Shown: piece after piece, positions 1 to 4,317 of the stretch
Layout: every line of letters starts with the position of its first letter
How positions within the stretch are numbered: position 1 is the stretch's first letter
Notes under the pieces: model-generated
Told to the model about the DNA's origin: nothing
What the model saw: only the letters and a program-made list of their open reading frames with translations
Databases searched by the model: none
Position numbers and translations under genes: made by a program
Assembly: GCA_019136335.1 (NCBI GenBank)
Contig: JAGVUK010000199.1
Coordinates: 1 to 6,738, forward strand
DNA from: Methanomicrobiales archaeon
GTDB lineage: Archaea; Halobacteriota; Methanomicrobia; Methanomicrobiales; Methanoculleaceae
Length of the DNA: 6,738 bases
Direction of reading: 5' to 3'

Positions 1-1109
1 GGGCCGCCACCGCCGTAGATCGAGTGGCTGAAGAACGAGAACCCGACGGCGGTACCCATGACACGGCCGTAGTCGGTGCTCGGGAGACCGGTCTCGTGCT
101 CAAGCAGGTCGTTGAAGTACAGGAGCGTCGAGGAGACCGCCTGGGCGAACCGGCCGGCACCGCAGTTGACGATGGTGGCTGCCATGGTTCCGGCGGCGGC
201 GTAGGCGTTCCAGAGCATGGGGTCCTTCGTGTCGTAGAACTGGAAGTACCCGCCCTTCTTCCCGGGGGTGATGACCTTGTCCTCGATGGCACGCTCGACC
301 AGGCTCTGGACGACCGTACCGACCGTTCCGGTCTGGCCGTTCGCCTTTACGAGGTCATAGACCATGTTGTTCGCGTTCAGGCCCTGGTAGGCGTAGGCAA
401 GCAGCATGGCGCGCTCAAACGGCCCGACGGCGGATCCCATCTCAAAGATACCGGCGGTCTCGAGCGTGGACGCGAGTGCGGCGCCCTGCAGGGCGTTCCT
501 GCCGGTCATCATGACGGTGTGGTTGACCGGGATGTTCCGGAGCGCGTAGCCGAGACCTTCGTTGTTCTGGGGGATGTTCAAGATCGACGTAACGAGCGCA
601 CCCTCCAGATCCTGGGTGTGCGGGTAGCTGCCCCAGCAGGCCGCCTTGACGGTGGACGCGTTGAAGGCGTCGATGCCGAACTGGTCGACGATCGCGTAGG
701 TGGTCGCGGCTGCGACGGACGTGATCGCGGCGTCGTAGGTGGCGGCGTTCATCAGGCGCTTTGCCGGGACTTTGACGAGCTGGAGCTTTCCACCGTTGAA
801 CTCCATGATCTCGGTGTCGTCACCCTCCTCGACCTGGATCATCTCCTTGATCCTGGCGACGATGGCGTCCTTGTTCTCCATAATGGGGAGGTCAAGTTCT
901 CTTCCCTTGATCTTGCCTTTCCCAAGTTTTCCGGTCTTAAGCGCGTCCTGGATGCCTCCAAGGTTCACGTTGATCGTTCTCTTGGTCAGGTCGATGATCT
1001 TACTTGTGGCCGGGTTAACCAGCGGGCTGATTCTGTCGAGGGTGACGCCGCCCTTGAGCAGCTTCCCGTCATCAGAATAGAGATCGATTGTTTCCGTGTA
1101 TTTAGCCAT
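1..1109 (-). CDS. mcrB: Methyl-coenzyme M reductase subunit beta, 3' end cut by window edge
   Basis: Beta subunit of methyl-coenzyme M reductase, the cytoplasmic (alpha-beta-gamma)2 nickel-F430 enzyme that makes methane and CoM-S-S-CoB heterodisulfide from methyl-CoM and CoB. Read on the minus strand from ATG at 1109-1107, the protein begins MAKYTETIDLYSDDGKLLKG, a classical McrB N-terminus, which fixes the start. Ahead of it lies a modest Shine-Dalgarno-like AGGATGA (about 7 nt upstream). 369 codons are visible. McrB is usually about 430-445 residues, so some 65 C-terminal residues lie outside. Near the edge is GFSFFSHSIYGGGG; by alignment from memory with Methanothermobacter McrB, F359 and Y365 match the active-site residues Phe361 and Tyr367. 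The frame is uninterrupted. In methanogens mcrB is usually first in mcrBDCGA, so mcrD, C, G and A are expected to the left (inference). It diverges from the fwd operon across a 1.4-kb gap. Identity is very secure. Confidence 0.97.
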   Translation of the reverse strand, partial: MAKYTETIDLYSDDGKLLKGGVTLDRISPLVNPATSKIIDLTKRTINVNLGGIQDALKTGKLGKGKIKGRELDLPIMENKDAIVARIKEMIQVEEGDDTEIMEFNGGKLQLVKVPAKRLMNAATYDAAITSVAAATTYAIVDQFGIDAFNASTVKAACWGSYPHTQDLEGALVTSILNIPQNNEGLGYALRNIPVNHTVMMTGRNALQGAALASTLETAGIFEMGSAVGPFERAMLLAYAYQGLNANNMVYDLVKANGQTGTVGTVVQSLVERAIEDKVITPGKKGGYFQFYDTKDPMLWNAYAAAGTMAATIVNCGAGRFAQAVSSTLLYFNDLLEHETGLPSTDYGRVMGTAVGFSFFSHSIYGGGG

Positions 1110-1204
1110 AGTATTTCATCCTTTTACCCTTGTTCAATGCATTCCGTTCGTGAAAGAGGCCGGAGCATTCATGCGCCCCGGTTCTCTGAAAGCCGCTACT
1201 GCAC

Positions 1205-1218
1205 GTCCCAAAAGGGAC
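1205..1218 (-). repeat. Perfect inverted repeat in mcr promoter/leader
   Basis: GTCCC (1205-1209) and GGGAC (1214-1218) form a perfect 5-bp inverted repeat around AAAA (TTTT on the minus strand). If the upstream TATA box is used, it lies at the very 5' end of the mcr mRNA and could fold as a 5' cap-like hairpin. If the second box is used, it lies between the box and the start site, an operator-like position. Role is inference. Confidence 0.35.
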
Positions 1219-1252
1219 TATAAGAGTAGAAGGAGGGTTATTAATAAAATTT
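1217..1252 (-). promoter_or_regulatory. Candidate mcr promoter (two TATA-like boxes)
   Basis: Two archaeal TATA-like boxes precede mcrB on the minus strand. The upstream one reads AAATTTTATTAATA (1252 to 1239), with an A-rich BRE-like start. It predicts a transcription start near 1219 and a leader of about 110 nt. The second reads CTTATAGT (1224 to 1217) and would start transcription near 1195. I slightly prefer the upstream box because of its A/T-rich context and BRE-like flank. Neither start is proven, and the real promoter could lie further away. Confidence 0.4.
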
Positions 1253-1458
1253 GCGAATTTAGATGGGATTTTTTGCACAAAGTAATATTTATGTCGGTGA
1301 TATTTACAATCAGATATTTTAAAACAGAGATTTGACAGTTCAGATAATTGAACGTGTTACTTAAAAAGAGTTTCCCTCATCCAGATTTCACAAACGGCTG
1401 CCGAAAAGGGGATCGAAGAGTAGTAACATTAAATAATAATATAACCAATACTGATAGC

Positions 1459-1474
1459 AATAATTAAAATTATT
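1459..1474. promoter_or_regulatory. 16-bp AT palindrome, candidate operator
   Basis: AATAATT (1459-1465), two bases AA, then AATTATT (1468-1474): a perfect inverted repeat with 7-bp arms, the usual shape of a dimeric regulator site. It lies between the two divergent operons, about 350 bp upstream of mcrB, and about 55 bp upstream of a plus-strand TATA-like box. AT-rich palindromes can arise by chance, so confidence is limited. Confidence 0.25.
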
Positions 1475-1490
1475 CCCGCAAAAAAGTTAT

Positions 1491-1502
1491 CGGATATATC
1501 CG
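1491..1502. promoter_or_regulatory. 12-bp perfect palindrome CGGATATATCCG
   Basis: CGGATATATCCG is a perfect 12-bp palindrome with no spacer, 16 bp to the right of the previous palindrome and about 20 bp upstream of the TATA-like box at 1521-1533. It could be a regulator site. Its TATATC core could also act as a TATA element in either direction. Confidence 0.25.
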
Positions 1503-1520
1503 GGTCAATAGGTTGGACTT

Positions 1521-1533
1521 AAAGATATATAAC
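1521..1533 (+). promoter_or_regulatory. TATA-like box pointing into the intergenic island
   Basis: AAAGATATATAAC matches the archaeal BRE/TATA pattern (A-rich element, two bases, then TATATAA). Read to the right it would start a transcript near 1550-1560 that runs into the GC-rich island, where no gene is recognised. Read on the minus strand (GTTATATATC) it could be a distal mcr promoter starting near 1500, giving a leader of about 390 nt. Direction is undecided. Confidence 0.3.
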
Positions 1534-1695
1534 GTTACCCAAACTGGGCAGGATTTCCCGGAATTCAAATTTTCAGACTCTCGTTTTTCAAACGCGCCAC
1601 AAGGAACCCGGGAATAAAAGAGATGCGCCCATATAGGATCCTCCTGCAGCCGGCGGGGATGGGGCTGCCGGTACGGATTTCGTCGGGCGGCGACA

Positions 1696-1726
1696 GGATC
1701 CCGGCCCCCTGCGCCCCCCGGGATCC
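1696..1726. repeat. 9-bp perfect inverted repeat with C-rich loop
   Basis: GGATCCCGG (1696-1704) pairs perfectly with CCGGGATCC (1718-1726) around a 13-nt C-rich loop. A smaller hairpin stands just upstream: GCAGCC (1646-1651) with GGCTGC (1663-1668). There is no T-run after it on the plus strand, so it does not look like a terminator. It may be part of a folded transcript or chance in GC-rich DNA. Confidence 0.4.
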
Positions 1727-1811
1727 GGCCGGGAACGGAGAGGACGGCAGAGCCTCCTGCACCAGCAACCGGTAACGCCGGGTACCACCGGACCGATTCA
1801 CCCTATCTTGA

Positions 1812-1984
1812 GGGATCTCGTGTGTGGGAAGGACCGCCGGTTGCCCGCATTGTCACGAAGAGCGGGGAAGTTCAGTGGATGGGCCGGCAATCCACCATCA
1901 AGACAACGCGCTCTTCCGCGTGGAGCAAAGGATTTGAGACCGGGCCCTGGCCCCGCACGAAAGACCGGTCCCGCACGAGATCCC
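1812..1984 (+). ncRNA. Candidate structured RNA domain (unrecognised)
   Basis: GGGATCTCGTG (1812-1822) pairs perfectly over 11 bp with CACGAGATCCC (1974-1984). The helix can continue inward on the plus strand through a G-U pair, a G-C pair, a bulged U and more G-C pairs (1823-1828 with 1969-1973). Nested inside are GAAGAGCG (1857-1864) with CGCTCTTC (1909-1916), extendable by CAC/GTG across a 3-nt bulge, and GTGGAT (1875-1880) with ATCCAC (1890-1895). A short GGGC/GCCC hairpin (1942-1953) fits in the right arm. The result is a closed, branched domain. The G-U pairs favour the plus strand. I see no RNase P, SRP or tRNA signature. There is no nearby promoter except the box at 1521-1533. This is inference from base pairing alone. 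Confidence 0.25.
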
Positions 1985-2053
1985 ACCGCCCCCCGCGCAT
2001 CCCCCATGGAGATGCGAAATTCGCGAGTGGGTGCGACAGCGCGAGCGACCGGG

Positions 2054-2082
2054 GGTGCAAACCGGCACCAGGGCTTCAGCCC
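2054..2082 (+). repeat. Two adjacent small hairpins
   Basis: GGTGC (2054-2058) pairs with GCACC (2065-2069) around a 6-nt loop. Immediately after, GGGC (2071-2074) pairs with GCCC (2079-2082) around TTCA. A further stem CGCATC (1996-2001) with GATGCG (2011-2016), and the near-palindrome GCGAAATTCGC (2014-2024), lie just upstream. Short stems are expected by chance at this GC content; the tandem spacing is the only notable point. Confidence 0.25.
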
Positions 2083-2107
2083 GTGATGGCAGGAGGGGGC
2101 CTGGAGA

Positions 2108-2155
2108 CCGGGGGCTTTGATGCTCTCTGCGGGCCAAAACCCCGGGCCTGTTTTT
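2108..2155 (+). terminator. Possible terminator: GC stem then T-run
   Basis: CCGGGG (2108-2113) can pair with CCCCGG (2140-2145), followed after a few bases by TGTTTTT (2149-2155). Archaeal transcription ends mainly at T-runs, so this could end a plus-strand transcript from the island before the fwd promoter. No transcript is proven and the loop is long (26 nt), so this is a weak call. Confidence 0.15.
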
Positions 2156-2318
2156 GCACCCGAAAACCCCGATCCGTAAACCATCTGCACGAATCGGCAA
2201 AACCCGGACAAAAACCGGAAGGATGCTCAGGGGGAAATTGTTCACCCGGAAAACCCCACATACTGCGCGTTGTAAACAAATATCATGACCAATACACCGG
2301 ATGTAAATGTTATTACGT

Positions 2319-2333
2319 GAAACTACTTATAAA
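2319..2333 (+). promoter_or_regulatory. Probable fwd operon promoter (BRE + TATA)
   Basis: GAAACTA followed by CTTATAAA (2326-2333) is a good archaeal BRE/TATA pair in an AT-rich island between two GC-rich blocks. The expected start is near 2352-2358, about 175 nt upstream of fwdD. A second, poorer box (TTAAATAC, 2344-2351) would start near 2370. A direct repeat TGTAAA occurs at 2271-2276 and 2302-2307, 31 bp apart, just upstream of the BRE. It could bind a regulator. Confidence 0.55.
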
Positions 2334-2353
2334 TCCGGAATGGTTAAATACAA

Positions 2354-2530
2354 AACATTACAAGTTATGATAAAACGATCTATCCGGTGCTCTGACCGTG
2401 CTCTGGCTGGAGAGACCCTGCAATCCCTGGATGAGTCCACCACGGGCCGTGCCGGGAGCACCGGGCTCTGCGGGGCCGACTCGCCGGAGTTCCGGGAGAC
2501 CGTTCCCATCAACCACATCGAGGCAGAACC
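2354..2530 (+). promoter_or_regulatory. Structured 5' leader of the fwd operon
   Basis: Predicted untranslated leader between the fwd promoter and fwdD, unusually long and able to fold. CCGGTGCTC (2384-2392) pairs perfectly over 9 bp with GAGCACCGG (2456-2464). Just inside, CCGTG (2396-2400) pairs with CACGG (2441-2445). Within that are two hairpins, CTCT/AGAG (2401-2404 with 2411-2414, loop GGCTGG) and TGGA/TCCA (2428-2431 with 2436-2439, loop TGAG). Further down, CCGG/CCGG (2484-2487 with 2492-2495) and GGGA/TCCC (2494-2497 with 2504-2507) are mutually exclusive. Such a branched leader could sense metal, pterin cofactor or growth state, but no known riboswitch class is recognised. The same segment also contains a small open frame (2367-2552). 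Confidence 0.4.
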
Positions 2531-2552
2531 ATGGCGAAGAAGATTACATTGA
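2367..2552 (+). CDS. Possible small ORF overlapping fwdD, unrecognised
   Basis: A 61-codon frame starts at ATG 2367 (MIKRSIRCSDRALAGETLQS...) and ends with TGA at 2550-2552, overlapping the first 22 nt of fwdD in another frame. For: about 33 consecutive codons in its middle have G or C at the third position in about 30, while first and second positions are near 60% GC, a coding-like bias. The overlap would permit translational coupling. Against: no Shine-Dalgarno, no recognised family, a basic unconvincing C-terminus (WRRRLH), and the same bases form the helices of the fwd leader. It might be leaderless if transcription starts near 2367-2370. Treat it as an alternative reading of the leader. 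Confidence 0.18.
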   Translation: MIKRSIRCSDRALAGETLQSLDESTTGRAGSTGLCGADSPEFRETVPINHIEAEPWRRRLH

Positions 2553-2944
2553 ACATGATCACCCAGCGCTCCATCGAAGAAGGCGTTGCGATGGAAAAGG
2601 GCAAAACGACCCCGGAATACTTTGAGGCCTGCTCGATCATCGAGATGCACGACGACGACGTCAAAGCGCTTGGTCTGGTCCCAAACCAGCTCGTCAAAGT
2701 GACGAGCGAATGCGGAAGTGTGATCGTCAAGACGGTCAAAGGGCGCCAGTCGCTCTACCCCGGCCTTGCGTTCATCCCGCAGGGTGTCTGGGCAAACCAG
2801 ATAGTCCCCCCGCGGACCCAGGCGACGGGAGAACCCCAATACAGCGGCTTTCCGGTGACAGTCGAACCAGCGGACGGCGAGAGGCGCAAAAGTGCGCTTG
2901 AACTCGTTCAGGGAGCCGTCGGGATGTGGAGAGGTGAACAATAA
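2531..2944 (+). CDS. fwdD: Formylmethanofuran dehydrogenase subunit D (pterin-binding domain)
   Basis: Small subunit of formylmethanofuran dehydrogenase, 137 residues, the family's normal size (about 130). It is the molybdopterin-dinucleotide-binding beta-barrel which in other Mo/W oxidoreductases forms the C-terminal domain of the catalytic subunit; here it is a separate protein that completes the cofactor pocket of FwdB. Visible hallmarks are the HDDDVKALGLVPNQLVKV segment (residues 40-57) followed by the strand ECGSVIVKT, and the family's C-terminal stretch around 81-111 (FIPQGVWANQIVPPRTQATG, then SGFPVTVE). The start ATG 2531 has a weak GAGG (2520-2523) 7 nt upstream. Its stop overlaps the fwdB start by one base. 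First gene of the operon after the long leader. fmdD (Mo isoenzyme) cannot be excluded from sequence alone. Confidence 0.93.
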   Translation: MAKKITLNMITQRSIEEGVAMEKGKTTPEYFEACSIIEMHDDDVKALGLVPNQLVKVTSECGSVIVKTVKGRQSLYPGLAFIPQGVWANQIVPPRTQATGEPQYSGFPVTVEPADGERRKSALELVQGAVGMWRGEQ

Positions 2945-4314
2945 TGCCAACAAAGATAGAGAACGTCGGATGTCCTTATTGCGGCGTCTGCTGTGACGAC
3001 CTTGTCGTAACCGTATCGGATGATGGAAAGAAGATCCTTGAGGTGGAGAACGCCTGCGCTATCGGGAACCAGATCTTCCACCACGCCACGACCGAAGGGA
3101 GGATCAGGCTGCCCCGCCTCCGCCAGCCGGACGGCACCTACAAGGACATCTCCTACGATGAGGCGGTCGATTACGCGGCGAAAGTGCTCCACAACGCGAA
3201 AAAACCCCTGATCTATGGGTTCGGATCGACCAACTGCGAGGGCATGGCCGCCGCGGCCAAGGTCGCCGAGAAGGCGGGGGCCGTGCTCGACAACTGCGCG
3301 TCCATCTGCCACGGGTCCTCGTTCCTTGCTATATTCGATAACGGCTACCCGAGCTGCACCCTCGGCGAGACGAAGAACCGCGCAGACGTCATCGTCTACT
3401 GGGGCGCAAACCCGGCTCACGCCCACCCGAGGCACATGTCCCGCTACTCCATCTTCCCGCGCGGGTTTTTCACCGGCAAGGGCCACAAGAGCCGCAAGAT
3501 CATCGTCATCGACCCCCGGCACACCGATACCGCCCAGGTGGCGGACATCCACCTGCAGGTGCAGCAGGGGCACGACTACGATCTCTTCGACGCATTCCGC
3601 ACCGTCGTCCGGGGCCACGATATCCCCGACGTGGTCGCCGGGATCGAGAAGGAAAAGATCATTGAGGCTGTCGAGATCATGAAGAAGGCCCGGTTCGGCA
3701 CCATCTTCTACGGCATGGGGCTCTGCCACTCCGACGGCCGGAACCACAACGTGGACATCGCCATCAGCCTGACCCGCGACTTGAACGATTTCACCAAGTG
3801 GACGATCATGGCGATGCGGGGCCACTACAACATCACCGGACCGGGTGCGGTCTGGTCGTGGCAGTACGGGTTCCCCTACTGTCTGGACCTGACGAAACGG
3901 GATATCGCCCACATGAACCCCGGCGAGACGAGTTCCATCGACCTTGCGATGCGGGACGAGGTGGACGCCTTCGTCAACATCGGGACCGATGCCGGCGCCC
4001 ACTTCCCGATCGAGGCGGTCAAACATCTCCGGAAGCACCCCTGGATCACCATCGACCCGAACATCTGCATGGCAAGCGAGATCTCCGACCTCCACATCCC
4101 CGTAGGCATCGTCGGGGTTGAGGTCCCGGGCATCGTCTATCGGATGGACAACGTTCCGATCCAGTACCGCAAGGTCATTGACCCGCCCGAAGGCGTCATC
4201 AGCGACGAGGAGCTCTTCGAGCGGATCCACAAGAGGCTCTGCGAACTGGAGGCGGAAGAGACCGTGAAGGAGCACGTGAAGGCCGCCCCGGTTGGTGTCC
4301 GTGCGGGGGAATGA
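2944..4314 (+). CDS. fwdB: Formylmethanofuran dehydrogenase subunit B (W/Mo catalytic)
   Basis: Catalytic subunit that reduces CO2 to formate at a W- or Mo-bis-pyranopterin guanine dinucleotide; formate then passes to FwdA. 456 residues, slightly longer than the roughly 430 usual, through a charged C-terminal tail. The N-terminus carries the [4Fe-4S] motif GCPYCGVCCDD with C10, C13 and C16 or C17, and C38 in ENACAIG. The metal ligand is expected to be C122 in NCASICHGSS, followed by conserved H123; the codon is TGC, so this is a cysteine and not a selenocysteine form. Other hallmarks are YWGANPAHAHPRHMSRYS and IVIDPRHTDTA. ATG 2944 overlaps the fwdD stop (TAATG) and has a near-perfect Shine-Dalgarno GAGGTGA (2931-2937), showing coupled translation. 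Whether it is the tungsten (Fwd) or molybdenum (Fmd) isoenzyme cannot be told from this sequence. Confidence 0.96.
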   Translation: MPTKIENVGCPYCGVCCDDLVVTVSDDGKKILEVENACAIGNQIFHHATTEGRIRLPRLRQPDGTYKDISYDEAVDYAAKVLHNAKKPLIYGFGSTNCEGMAAAAKVAEKAGAVLDNCASICHGSSFLAIFDNGYPSCTLGETKNRADVIVYWGANPAHAHPRHMSRYSIFPRGFFTGKGHKSRKIIVIDPRHTDTAQVADIHLQVQQGHDYDLFDAFRTVVRGHDIPDVVAGIEKEKIIEAVEIMKKARFGTIFYGMGLCHSDGRNHNVDIAISLTRDLNDFTKWTIMAMRGHYNITGPGAVWSWQYGFPYCLDLTKRDIAHMNPGETSSIDLAMRDEVDAFVNIGTDAGAHFPIEAVKHLRKHPWITIDPNICMASEISDLHIPVGIVGVEVPGIVYRMDNVPIQYRKVIDPPEGVISDEELFERIHKRLCELEAEETVKEHVKAAPVGVRAGE

Positions 4315-4317
4315 ACG

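Larger units (their letters stand above)
1253..1600. other. AT-rich intergenic segment without a gene
   Basis: About 350 bp of AT-rich DNA upstream of the mcr promoter. I find no coding frame that looks real and no tRNA-like or rRNA-like sequence. It contains two perfect palindromes (1459-1474 and 1491-1502) and a TATA-like box (1521-1533), listed separately. A 7-bp inverted pair, TTCCCGG (1555-1561) with CCGGGAA (1608-1614), sits where a transcript from that box would begin. Composition is typical of archaeal regulatory DNA. Confidence 0.6.
1601..2250. other. GC-rich intergenic island, no recognised gene
   Basis: About 650 bp of clearly GC-rich sequence flanked on both sides by AT-rich DNA. 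No protein family is recognisable in any frame. The plus frame running from 1618 to 2370 has no stop for 250 codons, but no ATG start and no Shine-Dalgarno. Its most protein-like part begins at GTG 1822 (WEGPPVARIVTKSGEVQWMG), after which it becomes rich in Pro, Arg, Gly, Cys and Lys. Minus-strand frames are also open for long stretches, as expected at this GC content. Several long inverted repeats occur and are listed separately. It could be a decayed gene, a structured RNA, or an intergenic repeat element. I cannot decide. Confidence 0.5.

Noticed and set aside
1134..1172. 12-codon minus-strand uORF in the mcr leader (MNAPASFTNGMH)
   Set aside because: No Shine-Dalgarno, very short, no attenuation-like codon run; expected by chance in a leader of this length.
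24..1223. Long plus-strand frame opposite mcrB
   Set aside because: Antisense shadow of mcrB, whose minus-strand protein is unmistakable; the plus translation resembles no protein.
1096..1335. 79-codon plus-strand frame across the mcr promoter
   Set aside because: Overlaps the mcrB start and both TATA boxes, lacks a ribosome site at its start, and ends in AT-rich regulatory DNA.
1565..1801. 78-codon minus-strand frame starting GTG at 1801
   Set aside because: Third-position GC is fairly high, but there is no convincing ribosome site, no recognisable family, and the same bases form strong inverted repeats. Left as unsupported.
1812..2082. RNase P or SRP RNA in the GC-rich island
   Set aside because: The GGGAAGGACCGCC stretch loosely recalls RNase P, but its other conserved blocks and the SRP helix-8 signature are not found.
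1798..2211. 137-codon minus-strand frame with TTG start
   Set aside because: Composition of Pro, Gly, Arg and Cys is typical of random GC-rich DNA; overlapping frames on both strands are equally open.
1110..2530. tRNA gene, CRISPR array or insertion sequence in the intergenic region
   Set aside because: No T-loop motif with matching acceptor stem, no regularly spaced repeats, no transposase frame and no paired terminal repeats with target duplication were seen.
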